Below are positions 25,461-39,036 of a stretch of 64,000 nt of DNA, piece after piece (the first letter of the stretch is position 1; each line of letters starts with the position of its first letter). This DNA comes from Patagioenas fasciata. Lineage: Eukaryota > Chordata > Aves > Columbiformes > Columbidae. Under the pieces are notes generated by a model, which was given only the letters and a program-made list of their open reading frames with translations, ran no database searches and had not been told where the DNA came from. The stretch covers positions 49,741,501-49,805,500 of the forward strand of contig NC_092523.1 in the NCBI RefSeq assembly GCF_037038585.1. The letters are read 5' to 3'. The position numbers were made by a program, and so were the translations under genes.

Positions 25461-27157
25461 GTTGCTCACACCGGTGCACTTGTTAGTGTATCCATTCAGT
25501 CCTGGGCTGCGGGGCATTCAGAAGTGGCTCTGTGGAGACGTCTGCATAGAGGCAGCTGTCAGAACACGCACACTCGATTGTTCACCAAAACATATGCAGA
25601 CGCGTCCTTAGCCTGTAGATTTGGATGCACAGAGTTCCCTGTGTTCGCAAGAGACAAGGGAATCGCGTCTGTACGCACAGAAGCAATAGCGGACCGTTTC
25701 CCTCGGAGTGAACGCGAAGAGCCGTCTATGTACTCGCAGACACGGGAACGTGCCTCAATGCGGTCACAGAGGCAGCAGCTTTTGCACAGATGCTCTGGTG
25801 ATTCTGGCACTTTCCAGGCACACTCCTGAAAGTCGCGCACACTGCTGTTCACTCGCTAAACGACCTCTTGGGAAACACGTGTCCGGTCGATGGACCGCTC
25901 AGATTGCTTCTCGTGTAACTGTGAACTGTGTCAGCGCAGGGAATCCGTCTCTGTTGAGCAGATGTCAATCCTGCCTCGCTTTTGCTTTGTTGCCTCTACC
26001 AAGATGATTTCCCGTTTCTCTCTTCACTGGAGCACGCAGACACAGCCAACGCACATCAAGTGTCAAGAGACACGCTCTGCTGAGCTCAACGCTTGTGCAG
26101 ATGCACATGTGCGACGAAGTCAACACACGTGCTTGTGGAGAGAAAGAAAGGGACTCCCAGGCGTGTGGAGCGACGGGGAGAAAGAGCGGGCGCTGAGGAA
26201 CACAGTTTCAAACAGACTGTCTCCACACAAACAGGCACCTGTCTGCAGGTATCCTAGATCTTGATTCTTGAACTTGAGGAAACACGCGTCTGAGCAAAAC
26301 TCCCAAACGCTTCCAGGAAAGACACACGCTCTGCCACAAGCACACAAGTGTTTGCCCTCAGCTATAGATCAGGGACAAGCTTGTGAAGAGATGCCCTGCT
26401 ATTCTTTCGCCTTATGGCATCATGTGTTTCGTTCCTCTTGGAGATCGATTGTTAAACGTCTTTCCTAGGGCGACTGTGAAGCATTTGCCAGCGGAGGAGA
26501 AGTAGCACGGAGCAGCATTCAGTACTGCCTACGAGTGTCTTTGCTACCCTACTAGCGGAGCTCCAAGAACAGGCACACATCTTCAGGTACCTTCCAAATG
26601 TGGATTCCCCTGCAGCCCCGTAGGCGGGCGTGCAGTACGCCAACCATCAACGGACGTATTTCCCCTCAAGCCTGTCAGGACGTTGCTCGTCCGTCTTTCC
26701 CTCAATAGATGGGAGTAGGCGCGCTTGCGGATGTGTGCGTGTGTGTGGCCACGCGTTTGCTTAGGCATCAGTGTGTGAAAAGGTAGGTGCTTTTCTCTAG
26801 CTGCGTGTGCGTGCACGTGGTGCTGGGTGCACATCCCTGGGTGCTCGTGGAAAGGTTTCTGCATGGTTTTCGCTGAGGAATCGTGTGTGTGCACATGGAC
26901 AAAGAGAAGGCGCAGCAACCAGGTTCCAGCGCCGAAGAAGGCAAAAGGCAAGGTTTCCGGCGCTATCTCCTTCTCTCCGCAGACCTAGTCGCGCAAAGCA
27001 AGCCGCTAAGCCGGCGACCGGCAAGAGAGCTACAACGAAGCATGCCGAACGGAGAAAATAGCAGCAGCTCATCTGTTCACACCTTGTTTCTGCCATGTGC
27101 TTGAACGCCAAGACGTTCGCGCTTCTGTGAGATGAAAGACGTCCTTCTGCGTATGTG
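25461..27157 (+). repeat. Satellite unit 16
   Basis: G at unit position 421 (CACGTGTCC, window 25881), shared only with unit 19. C at 575, A at 1198. Confidence 0.96.
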
Positions 27158-28854
27158 GTTGCTCACACCGGTGCACTTGTTAGTGTATCCATTCAGTCCT
27201 GGGCTGCGGGGCATTCAGAAGTGGCTCTGTGGAGACGTCTGCATAGAGGCAGCTGTCAGAACACGCACACTCGATTGTTCACCAAAACATATGCAGACGC
27301 GTCCTTAGCCTGTAGATTTGGATGCACAGAGTTCCCTGTGTTCGCAAGAGACAAGGGAATCGCGTCTGTACGCACAGAAGCAATAGCGGACCGTTTCCCT
27401 CGGAGTGAACGCGAAGAGCCGTCTATGTACTCGCAGACACGGGAACGTGCCTCAATGCGGTCACAGAGGCAGCAGCTTTTGCACAGATGCTCTGGTGATT
27501 CTGGCACTTTCCAGGCACACTCCTGAAAGTCGCGCACACTGCTGTTCACTCGCTAAACGACCTCTTGGGAAACACGTCTCCGGTCGATGGACCGCTCAGA
27601 TTGCTTCTCGTGTAACTGTGAACTGTGTCAGCGCAGGGAATCCGTCTCTGTTGAGCAGATGTCAATCCTGCCTCGCTTTTGCTTTGTTGCCTCTACCAAG
27701 ATGATTTCCCGTTTCTCTCTTCACTGGAGCACGCAGACACAGCCAACGCACATCAAGTGTCAAGAGACACGCTCTGCTGAGCTCAACGCTTGTGCAGATG
27801 CACATGTGCGACGAAGTCAACACACGTGCTTGTGGAGAGAAAGAAAGGGACTCCCAGGCGTGTGGAGCGACGGGGAGAAAGAGCGGGCGCTGAGGAACAC
27901 AGTTTCAAACAGACTGTCTCCACACAAACAGGCACCTGTCTGCAGGTATCCTAGATCTTGATTCTTGAACTTGAGGAAACACGCGTCTGAGCAAAACTCC
28001 CAAACGCTTCCAGGAAAGACACACGCTCTGCCACAAGCACACAAGTGTTTGCCCTCAGCTATAGATCAGGGACAAGCTTGTGAAGAGATGCCCTGCTATT
28101 CTTTCGCCTTATGGCATCATGTGTTTCGTTCCTCTTGGAGATCGATTGTTAAACGTCTTTCCTAGGGCGACTGTGAAGCATTTGCCAGCGGAGGAGAAGT
28201 AGCACGGAGCAGCATTCAGTACTGCCTACGAGTGTCTTTGCTACCCTACTAGCGGAGCTCCAAGAACAGGCACACATCTTCAGGTACCTTCCAAATGTGG
28301 ATTCCCCTGCAGCCCCGTAGGCGGGCGTGCAGTACGCCAACCATCAACGGACGTATTTCCCCTCAAGCCTGTCAGGACGTTGCTCGTCCGTCTTTCCCTC
28401 AATAGATGGGAGTAGGCGCGCTTGCGGATGTGTGCGTGTGTGTGGCCACGCGTTTGCTTAGGCATCAGTGTGTGAAAAGGTAGGTGCTTTTCTCTAGCTG
28501 CGTGTGCGTGCACGTGGTGCTGGGTGCACATCCCTGGGTGCTCGTGGAAAGGTTTCTGCATGGTTTTCGCTGAGGAATCGTGTGTGTGCACATGGACAAA
28601 GAGAAGGCGCAGCAACCAGGTTCCAGCGCCGAAGAAGGCAAAAGGCAAGGTTTCCGGCGCTATCTCCTTCTCTCCGCAGACCTAGTCGCGCAAAGCAAGC
28701 CGCTAAGCCGGCGACCGGCAAGAGAGCTACAACGAAGCATGCCGAACGGAGAAAATAGCAGCAGCTCATCTGTTCACACCTTGTTTCTGCCATGTGCTTG
28801 AACGCCAAGACGTTCGCGCTTCTGTGAGATGAAAGACGTCCTTCTGCGTATGTG
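27158..28854 (+). repeat. Satellite unit 17
   Basis: GTTGCTC type, C at 421, C at 575, A at 1007, A at 1198. No private change was noticed. Confidence 0.96.
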
Positions 28855-30551
28855 GTTGCTCACACCGGTGCACTTGTTAGTGTATCCATTCAGTCCTGGG
28901 CTGCGGGGCATTCAGAAGTGGCTCTGTGGAGACGTCTGCATAGAGGCAGCTGTCAGAACACGCACACTCGATTGTTCACCAAAACATATGCAGACGCGTC
29001 CTTAGCCTGTAGATTTGGATGCACAGAGTTCCCTGTGTTCGCAAGAGACAAGGGAATCGCGTCTGTACGCACAGAAGCAATAGCGGACCGTTTCCCTCGG
29101 AGTGAACGCGAAGAGCCGTCTATGTACTCGCAGACACGGGAACGTGCCTCAATGCGGTCACAGAGGCAGCAGCTTTTGCACAGATGCTCTGGTGATTCTG
29201 GCACTTTCCAGGCACACTCCTGAAAGTCGCGCACACTGCTGTTCACTCGCTAAACGACCTCTTGGGAAACACGTCTCCGGTCGATGGACCGCTCAGATTG
29301 CTTCTCGTGTAACTGTGAACTGTGTCAGCGCAGGGAATCCGTCTCTGTTGAGCAGATGTCAATCCTGCCTCGCTTTTGCTTTGTTGCCTCTACCAAGATG
29401 ATTTCCCGTTTCTCTCTTCACTGGAGCACGCAGACACAGCCAACGCACATCAAGTGTCAAGAGACACGCTCTGCTGAGCTCAACGCTTGTGCAGATGCAC
29501 ATGTGCGACGAAGTCAACACACGTGCTTGTGGAGAGAAAGAAAGGGACTCCCAGGCGTGTGGAGCGACGGGGAGAAAGAGCGGGCGCTGAGGAACACAGT
29601 TTCAAACAGACTGTCTCCACACAAACAGGCACCTGTCTGCAGGTATCCTAGATCTTGATTCTTGAACTTGAGGAAACACGCGTCTGAGCAAAACTCCCAA
29701 ACGCTTCCAGGAAAGACACACGCTCTGCCACAAGCACACAAGTGTTTGCCCTCAGCTATAGATCAGGGACAAGCTTGTGAAGAGATGCCCTGCTATTCTT
29801 TCGCCTTATGGCATCATGTGTTTCGTTCCTCTTGGAGATCGATTGTTAAACGTCTTTCCTAGGGCGACTGTGAAGCATTTGCCAGCGGAGGAGAAGTAGC
29901 ACGGAGCAGCATTCAGTACTGCCTACGAGTGTCTTTGCTACCCTACTAGCGGAGCTCCAAGAACAGGCACACATCTTCAGGTACCTTCCAAATGTGGATT
30001 CCCCTGCAGCCCCGTAGGCGGGCGTGCAGTACGCCAACCATCAACGGACGTTTTTCCCCTCAAGCCTGTCAGGACGTTGCTCGTCCGTCTTTCCCTCAAT
30101 AGATGGGAGTAGGCGCGCTTGCGGATGTGTGCGTGTGTGTGGCCACGCGTTTGCTTAGGCATCAGTGTGTGAAAAGGTAGGTGCTTTTCTCTAGCTGCGT
30201 GTGCGTGCACGTGGTGCTGGGTGCACATCCCTGGGTGCTCGTGGAAAGGTTTCTGCATGGTTTTCGCTGAGGAATCGTGTGTGTGCACATGGACAAAGAG
30301 AAGGCGCAGCAACCAGGTTCCAGCGCCGAAGAAGGCAAAAGGCAAGGTTTCCGGCGCTATCTCCTTCTCTCCGCAGACCTAGTCGCGCAAAGCAAGCCGC
30401 TAAGCCGGCGACCGGCAAGAGAGCTACAACGAAGCATGCCGAACGGAGAAAATAGCAGCAGCTCATCTGTTCACACCTTGTTTCTGCCATGTGCTTGAAC
30501 GCCAAGACGTTCGCGCTTCTGTGAGATGAAAGACGTCCTTCTGCGTATGTG
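28855..30551 (+). repeat. Satellite unit 18
   Basis: Close to a consensus unit of the C-575 type: A at 34, A at 117, A at 1007, T at 1198, G at 1691. No private change was noticed. Confidence 0.96.
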
Positions 30552-32248
30552 GTTGCTCACACCGGTGCACTTGTTAGTGTATCCATTCAGTCCTGGGCTG
30601 CGGGGCATTCAGAAGTGGCTCTGTGGAGACGTCTGCATAGAGGCAGCTGTCAGAACACGCACACTCGATTGTTCACCAAAACATATGCAGACGCGTCCTT
30701 AGCCTGTAGATTTGGATGCACAGAGTTCCCTGTGTTCGCAAGAGACAAGGGAATCGCGTCTGTACGCACAGAAGCAATAGCGGACCGTTTCCCTCGGAGT
30801 GAACGCGAAGAGCCGTCTATGTACTCGCAGACACGGGAACGTGCCTCAATGCGGTCACAGAGGCAGCAGCTTTTGCACAGATGCTCTGGTGATTCTGGCA
30901 CTTTCCAGGCACACTCCTGAAAGTCGCGCACACTGCTGTTCACTCGCTAAACGACCTCTTGGGAAACACGTGTCCGGTCGATGGACCGCTCAGATTGCTT
31001 CTCGTGTAACTGTGAACTGTGTCAGCGCAGGGAATCCGTCTCTGTTGAGCAGATGTCAATCCTGCCTCGCTTTTGCTTTGTTGCCTCTACCAAGATGATT
31101 TCCCGTTTCTCTCTTCACTGGAGCACGCAGACACAGCCAACGCACATCAAGTGTCAAGAGACACGCTCTGCTGAGCTCAACGCTTGTGCAGATGCACATG
31201 TGCGACGAAGTCAACACACGTGCTTGTGGAGAGAAAGAAAGGGACTCCCAGGCGTGTGGAGCGACGGGGAGAAAGAGCGGGCGCTGAGGAACACAGTTTC
31301 AAACAGACTGTCTCCACACAAACAGGCACCTGTCTGCAGGTATCCTAGATCTTGATTCTTGAACTTGAGGAAACACGCGTCTGAGCAAAACTCCCAAACG
31401 CTTCCAGGAAAGACACACGCTCTGCCACAAGCACACAAGTGTTTGCCCTCAGCTATAGATCAGGGACAAGCTTGTGAAGAGATGCCCTGCTATTCTTTCG
31501 CCTTATGGCATCATGTGTTTCGTTCCTCTTGGAGATCGATTGTTAAACGTCTTTCCTAGGGCGACTGTGAAGCATTTGCCAGCGGAGGAGAAGTAGCACG
31601 GAGCAGCATTCAGTACTGCCTACGAGTGTCTTTGCTACCCTACTAGCGGAGCTCCAAGAACAGGCACACATCTTCAGGTACCTTCCAAATGTGGATTCCC
31701 CTGCAGCCCCGTAGGCGGGCGTGCAGTACGCCAACCATCAACGGACGTTTTTCCCCTCAAGCCTGTCAGGACGTTGCTCGTCCGTCTTTCCCTCAATAGA
31801 TGGGAGTAGGCGCGCTTGCGGATGTGTGCGTGTGTGTGGCCACGCGTTTGCTTAGGCATCAGTGTGTGAAAAGGTAGGTGCTTTTCTCTAGCTGCGTGTG
31901 CGTGCACGTGGTGCTGGGTGCACATCCCTGGGTGCTCGTGGAAAGGTTTCTGCATGGTTTTCGCTGAGGAATCGTGTGTGTGCACATGGACAAAGAGAAG
32001 GCGCAGCAACCAGGTTCCAGCGCCGAAGAAGGCAAAAGGCAAGGTTTCCGGCGCTATCTCCTTCTCTCCGCAGACCTAGTCGCGCAAAGCAAGCCGCTAA
32101 GCCGGCGACCGGCAAGAGAGCTACAACGAAGCATGCCGAACGGAGAAAATAGCAGCAGCTCATCTGTTCACACCTTGTTTCTGCCATGTGCTTGAACGCC
32201 AAGACGTTCGCGCTTCTGTGAGATGAAAGACGTCCTTCTGCATATGTG
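30552..32248 (+). repeat. Satellite unit 19
   Basis: G at unit position 421 (window 30972) as in unit 16, C at 575, T at 1198. Ends in CATATGTGG, a recombinant of the two main end types. Confidence 0.96.
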
Positions 32249-33945
32249 GTTGCTCACACCGGTGCACTTGTTAGTGTATCCATTCAGTCCTGGGCTGCGG
32301 GGCATTCAGAAGTGGCTCTGTGGAGACGTCTGCATAGAGGCAGCTGTCAGAACACGCACACTCGATTGTTCACCAAAACATATGCAGACGCGTCCTTAGC
32401 CTGTAGATTTGGATGCACAGAGTTCCCTGTGTTCGCAAGAGACAAGGGAATCGCGTCTGTACGCACAGAAGCAATAGCGGACCGTTTCCCTCGGAGTGAA
32501 CGCGAAGAGCCGTCTATGTACTCGCAGACACGGGAACGTGCCTCAATGCGGTCACAGAGGCAGCAGCTTTTGCACAGATGCTCTGGTGATTCTGGCACTT
32601 TCCAGGCACACTCCTGAAAGTCGCGCACACTGCTGTTCACTCGCTAAACGACCTCTTGGGAAACACGTCTCCGGTCGATGGACCGCTCAGATTGCTTCTC
32701 GTGTAACTGTGAACTGTGTCAGCGCAGGGAATCCGTCTCTGTTGAGCAGATGTCAATCCTGCCTCGCTTTTGCTTTGTTGCCTCTACCAAGATGATTTCC
32801 CGTTTCTCTCTTCACTGGAGCAGGCAGACACAGCCAACGCACATCAAGTGTCAAGAGACACGCTCTGCTGAGCTCAACGCTTGTGCAGATGCACATGTGC
32901 GACGAAGTCAACACACGTGCTTGTGGAGAGAAAGAAAGGGACTCCCAGGCGTGTGGAGCGACGGGGAGAAAGAGCGGGCGCTGAGGAACACAGTTTCAAA
33001 CAGACTGTCTCCACACAAACAGGCACCTGTCTGCAGGTATCCTAGATCTTGATTCTTGAACTTGAGGAAACACGCGTCTGAGCAAAACTCCCAAACGCTT
33101 CCAGGAAAGACACACGCTCTGCCACAAGCACACAAGTGTTTGCCCTCAGCTATAGATCAGGGACAAGCTTGTGAAGAGATGCCCTGCTATTCTTTCGCCT
33201 TATGGCATCATGTGTTTCGTTCCTCTTGGAGATCGATTGTTAAACGTCTTTCCTAGGGCGACTGTGAAGCATTTGCCAGCGGAGGAGAAGTAGCACGGAG
33301 CAGCATTCAGTACTGCCTACGAGTGTCTTTGCTACCCTACTAGCGGAGCTCCAAGAACAGGCACACATCTTCAGGTACCTTCCAAATGTGGATTCCCCTG
33401 CAGCCCCGTAGGCGGGCGTGCAGTACGCCAACCATCAACGGACGTTTTTCCCCTCAAGCCTGTCAGGACGTTGCTCGTCCGTCTTTCCCTCAATAGATGG
33501 GAGTAGGCGCGCTTGCGGATGTGTGCGTGTGTGTGGCCACGCGTTTGCTTAGGCATCAGTGTGTGAAAAGGTAGGTGCTTTTCTCTAGCTGCGTGTGCGT
33601 GCACGTGGTGCTGGGTGCACATCCCTGGGTGCTCGTGGAAAGGTTTCTGCATGGTTTTCGCTGAGGAATCGTGTGTGTGCACATGGACAAAGAGAAGGCG
33701 CAGCAACCAGGTTCCAGCGCCGAAGAAGGCAAAAGGCAAGGTTTCCGGCGCTATCTCCTTCTCTCCGCAGACCTAGTCGCGCAAAGCAAGCCGCTAAGCC
33801 GGCGACCGGCAAGAGAGCTACAACGAAGCATGCCGAACGGAGAAAATAGCAGCAGCTCATCTGTTCACACCTTGTTTCTGCCATGTGCTTGAACGCCAAG
33901 ACGTTCGCGCTTCTGTGAGATGAAAGACGTCCTTCTGCGTATGTG
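32249..33945 (+). repeat. Satellite unit 20
   Basis: First of a five-unit run with G at 575. A at 34, A at 1007, T at 1198. No private change was noticed. Confidence 0.96.
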
Positions 33946-35642
33946 GTTGCTCACACCGGTGCACTTGTTAGTGTATCCATTCAGTCCTGGGCTGCGGGGC
34001 ATTCAGAAGTGGCTCTGTGGAGACGTCTGCATAGAGGCAGCTGTCAGAACACGCACACTCGATTGTTCACCAAAACATATGCAGACGCGTCCTTAGCCTG
34101 TAGATTTGGATGCACAGAGTTCCCTGTGTTCGCAAGAGACAAGGGAATCGCGTCTGTACGCACAGAAGCAATAGCGGACCGTTTCCCTCGGAGTGAACGC
34201 GAAGAGCCGTCTATGTACTCGCAGACACGGGAACGTGCCTCAATGCGGTCACAGAGGCAGCAGCTTTTGCACAGATGCTCTGGTGATTCTGGCACTTTCC
34301 AGGCACACTCCTGAAAGTCGCGCACACTGCTGTTCACTCGCTAAACGACCTCTTGGGAAACACGTCTCCGGTCGATGGACCGCTCAGATTGCTTCTCGTG
34401 TAACTGTGAACTGTGTCAGCGCAGGGAATCCGTCTCTGTTGAGCAGATGTCAATCCTGCCTCGCTTTTGCTTTGTTGCCTCTACCAAGATGATTTCCCGT
34501 TTCTCTCTTCACTGGAGCAGGCAGACACAGCCAACGCACATCAAGTGTCAAGAGACACGCTCTGCTGAGCTCAACGCTTGTGCAGATGCACATGTGCGAC
34601 CAAGTCAACACACGTGCTTGTGGAGAGAAAGAAAGGGACTCCCAGGCGTGTGGAGCGACGGGGAGAAAGAGCGGGCGCTGAGGAACACAGTTTCAAACAG
34701 ACTGTCTCCACACAAACAGGCACCTGTCTGCAGGTATCCTAGATCTTGATTCTTGAACTTGAGGAAACACGCGTCTGAGCAAAACTCCCAAACGCTTCCA
34801 GGAAAGACACACGCTCTCCCACAAGCACACAAGTGTTTGCCCTCAGCTATAGATCAGGGACAAGCTTGTGAAGAGATGCCCTGCTATTCTTTCGCCTTAT
34901 GGCATCATGTGTTTCGTTCCTCTTGGAGATCGATTGTTAAACGTCTTTCCTCGGGCGACTGTGAAGCATTTGCCAGCGGAGGAGAAGTAGCACGGAGCAG
35001 CATTCAGTACTGCCTACGAGTGTCTTTGCTACCCTACTAGCGGAGCTCCAAGAACAGGCACACATCTTCAGGTACCTTCCAAATGTGGATTCCCCTGCAG
35101 CCCCGTAGGCGGGCGTGCAGTACGCCAACCATCAACGGACGTTTTTCCCCTCAAGCCTGTCAGGACGTTGCTCGTCCGTCTTTCCCTCAATAGATGGGAG
35201 TAGGCGCGCTTGCGGATGTGTGCGTGTGTGTGGCCACGCGTTTGCTTAGGCATCAGTGTGTGAAAAGGTAGGTGCTTTTCTCTAGCTGCGTGTGCGTGCA
35301 CGTGGTGCTGGGTGCACATCCCTGGGTGCTCGTGGAAAGGTTTCTGCATGGTTTTCGCTGAGGAATCGTGTGTGTGCACATGGACAAAGAGAAGGCGCAG
35401 CAACCAGGTTCCAGCGCCGAAGAAGGCAAAAGGCAAGGTTTCCGGCGCTATCTCCTTCTCTCCGCAGACCTAGTCGCGCAAAGCAAGCCGCTAAGCCGGC
35501 GACCGGCAAGAGAGCTACAACGAAGCATGCCGAACGGAGAAAATAGCAGCAGCTCATCTGTTCACACCTTGTTTCTGCCATGTGCTTGAACGCCAAGACG
35601 TTCGCGCTTCTGTGAGATGAAAGACGTCCTTCTGCGTATGTG
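33946..35642 (+). repeat. Satellite unit 21
   Basis: G at 575, C at 873, C at 1007. Private C at 34601 (GCGACCAAG for GCGACGAAG). Confidence 0.96.
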
Positions 35643-37339
35643 GTTGCTCACACCGGTGCACTTGTTAGTGTATCCATTCAGTCCTGGGCTGCGGGGCATT
35701 CAGAAGTGGCTCTGTGGAGACGTCTGCATAGAGGCAGCTGTCAGAACACGCACACTCGATTGTTCACCAAAACATATGCAGACGCGTCCTTAGCCTGTAG
35801 ATTTGGATGCACAGAGTTCCCTGTGTTCGCAAGAGACAAGGGAATCGCGTCTGTACGCACAGAAGCAATAGCGGACCGTTTCCCTCGGAGTGAACGCGAA
35901 GAGCCGTCTATGTACTCGCAGACACGGGAACGTGCCTCAATGCGGTCACAGAGGCAGCAGCTTTTGCACAGATGCTCTGGTGATTCTGGCACTTTCCAGG
36001 CACACTCCTGAAAGTCGTGCACACTGCTGTTCACTCGCTAAACGACCTCTTGGGAAACACGTCTCCGGTCGATGGACCGCTCAGATTGCTTCTCGTGTAA
36101 CTGTGAACTGTGTCAGCGCAGGGAAACCGTCTCTGTTGAGCAGATGTCAATCCTGCCTCGCTTTTGCTTTGTTGCCTCTACCAAGATGATTTCCCGTTTC
36201 TCTCTTCACTGGAGCAGGCAGACACAGCCAACGCACATCAAGTGTCAAGAGACACGCTCTGCTGAGCTCAACGCTTGTGCAGATGCACATGTGCGACGAA
36301 GTCAACACACGTGCTTGTGGAGAGAAAGAAAGGGACTCCCAGGCGTGTGGAGCGACGGGGAGAAAGAGCGGGCGCTGAGGAACACAGTTTCAAACAGACT
36401 GTCTCCACACAAACAGGCACCTGTCTGCAGGTATCCTAGATCTTGATTCTTGAACTTGAGGAAACACGCGTCTGAGCAAAACTCCCAAACGCTTCCAGGA
36501 AAGACACACGCTCTGCCACAAGCACACAAGTGTTTGCCCTCAGCTATAGATCAGGGACAAGCTTGTGAAGAGATGCCCTGCTATTCTTTCGCCTTATGGC
36601 ATCATGTGTTTCGTTCCTCTTGGAGATCGATTGTTAAACGTCTTTCCTCGGGCGACTGTGAAGCATTTGCCAGCGGAGGAGAAGTAGCACGGAGCAGCAT
36701 TCAGTACTGCCTACGAGTGTCTTTGCTACCCTACTAGCGGAGCTCCAAGAACAGGCACACATCTTCAGGTACCTTCCAAATGTGGATTCCCCTGCAGCCC
36801 CGTAGGCGGGCGTGCAGTACGCCAACCATCAACGGACGTTTTTCCCCTCAAGCCTGTCAGGACGTTGCTCGTCCGTCTTTCCCTCAATAGATGGGAGTAG
36901 GCGCGCTTGCGGATGTGTGCGTGTGTGTGGCCACGCGTTTGCTTAGGCATCAGTGTGTGAAAAGGTAGGTGCTTTTCTCTAGCTGCGTGTGCGTGCACGT
37001 GGTGCTGGGTGCACATCCCTGGGTGCTCGTGGAAAGGTTTCTGCATGGTTTTCGCTGAGGAATCGTGTGTGTGCACATGGACAAAGAGAAGGCGCAGCAA
37101 CCAGGTTCCAGCGCCGAAGAAGGCAAAAGGCAAGGTTTCCGGCGCTATCTCCTTCTCTCCGCAGACCTAGTCGCGCAAAGCAAGCCGCTAAGCCGGCGAC
37201 CGGCAAGAGAGCTACAACGAAGCATGCCGAACGGAGAAAATAGCAGCAGCTCATCTGTTCACACCTTGTTTCTGCCATGTGCTTGAACGCCAAGACGTTC
37301 GCGCTTCTGTGAGATGAAAGACGTCCTTCTGCATATGTG
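35643..37339 (+). repeat. Satellite unit 22
   Basis: T at unit position 376 (GTCGTGCAC, window 36018), shared only with units 29 and 31. Private A at 36126 (GGAAACCG for GGAATCCG). G at 575, C at 1007, CATATG end. Confidence 0.96.
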
Positions 37340-39036
37340 CTTGCTCACACCGGTGCACTTGTTAGTGTATCCCTTCAGTCCTGGGCTGCGGGGCATTCAG
37401 AAGTGGCTCTGTGGAGACGTCTGCATAGAGGCAGCTGTCAGAACACGCACACTCGATTGTTCACCAAAACATATGCAGACGCGTCCTTAGCCTGTAGATT
37501 TGGATGCACAGAGTTCCCTGTGTTCGCAAGAGACAAGGGAATCGCGTCTGTACGCACAGAAGCAATAGCGGACCGTTTCCCTCGGAGTGAACGCGAAGAG
37601 CCGTCTATGTACTCGCAGACACGGGAACGTGCCTCAATGCGGTCACAGAGGCAGCAGCTTTTGCACAGATGCTCTGGTGATTCTGGCACTTTCCAGGCAC
37701 ACTCCTGAAAGTCGCGCACACTGCTGTTCACTCGCTAAACGACCTCTTGGGAAACACGTCTCCGGTCGATGGACCGCTCAGATTGCTTCTCGTGTAACTG
37801 TGAACTGTGTCAGCGCAGGGAATCCGTCTCTGTTGAGCAGATGTCAATCCTGCCTCGCTTTTGCTTTGTTGCCTCTACCAAGATGATTTCCCGTTTCTCT
37901 CTTCACTGGAGCAGGCAGACACAGCCAACGCACATCAAGTGTCAAGAGACACGCTCTGCTGAGCTCAACGCTTGTGCAGATGCACATGTGCGACGAAGTC
38001 AACACACGTGCTTGTGGAGAGAAAGAAAGGGACTCCCAGGCGTGTGGAGCGACGGGGAGAAAGAGCGGGCGCTGAGGAACACAGTTTCAAACAGACTGTC
38101 TCCACACAAACAGGCACCTGTCTGCAGGTATCCTAGATCTTGATTCTTGAACTTGAGGAAACACGCGTCTGAGCAAAACTCCCAAACGCTTCCAGGAAAG
38201 ACACACGCTCTGCCACAAGCACACAAGTGTTTGCCCTCAGCTATAGATCAGGGACAAGCTTGTGAAGAGATGCCCTGCTATTCTTTCGCCTTATGGCATC
38301 ATGTGTTTCGTTCCTCTTGGAGATCGATTGTTAAACGTCTTTCCTCGGGCGACTGTGAAGCATTTGCCAGCGGAGGAGAAGTAGCACGGAGCAGCATTCA
38401 GTACTGCCTACGAGTGTCTTTGCTACCCTACTAGCGGAGCTCCAAGAACAGGCACACATCTTCAGGTACCTTCCAAATGTGGATTCCCCTGCAGCCCCGT
38501 AGGCGGGCGTGCAGTACGCCAACCATCAACGGACGTTTTTCCCCTCAAGCCTGTCAGGACGTTGCTCGTCCGTCTTTCCCTCAATAGATGGGAGTAGGCG
38601 CGCTTGCGGATGTGTGCGTGTGTGTGGCCACGCGTTTGCTTAGGCATCAGTGTGTGAAAAGGTAGGTGCTTTTCTCTAGCTGCGTGTGCGTGCACGTGGT
38701 GCTGGGTGCACATCCCTGGGTGCTCGTGGAAAGGTTTCTGCATGGTTTTCGCTGAGGAATCGTGTGTGTGCACATGGACAAAGAGAAGGCGCAGCAACCA
38801 GGTTCCAGCGCCGAAGAAGGCAAAAGGCAAGGTTTCCGGCGCTATCTCCTTCTCTCCGCAGACCTAGTCGCGCAAAGCAAGCCGCTAAGCCGGCGACCGG
38901 CAAGAGAGCTACAACCAAGCATGCCGAACGGAGAAAATAGCAGCAGCTCATCTGTTCACACCTTGTTTCTGCCATGTGCTTGAACGCCAAGACGTTCGCG
39001 CTTCTGTGAGATGAAGGACGTCCTTCTGCGTATGTG
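37340..39036 (+). repeat. Satellite unit 23
   Basis: Last CTTGCTC-type unit. G at 575, C at 1007, C at 1577. Private G at 39016 (GAAGGACG for GAAAGACG). Confidence 0.96.
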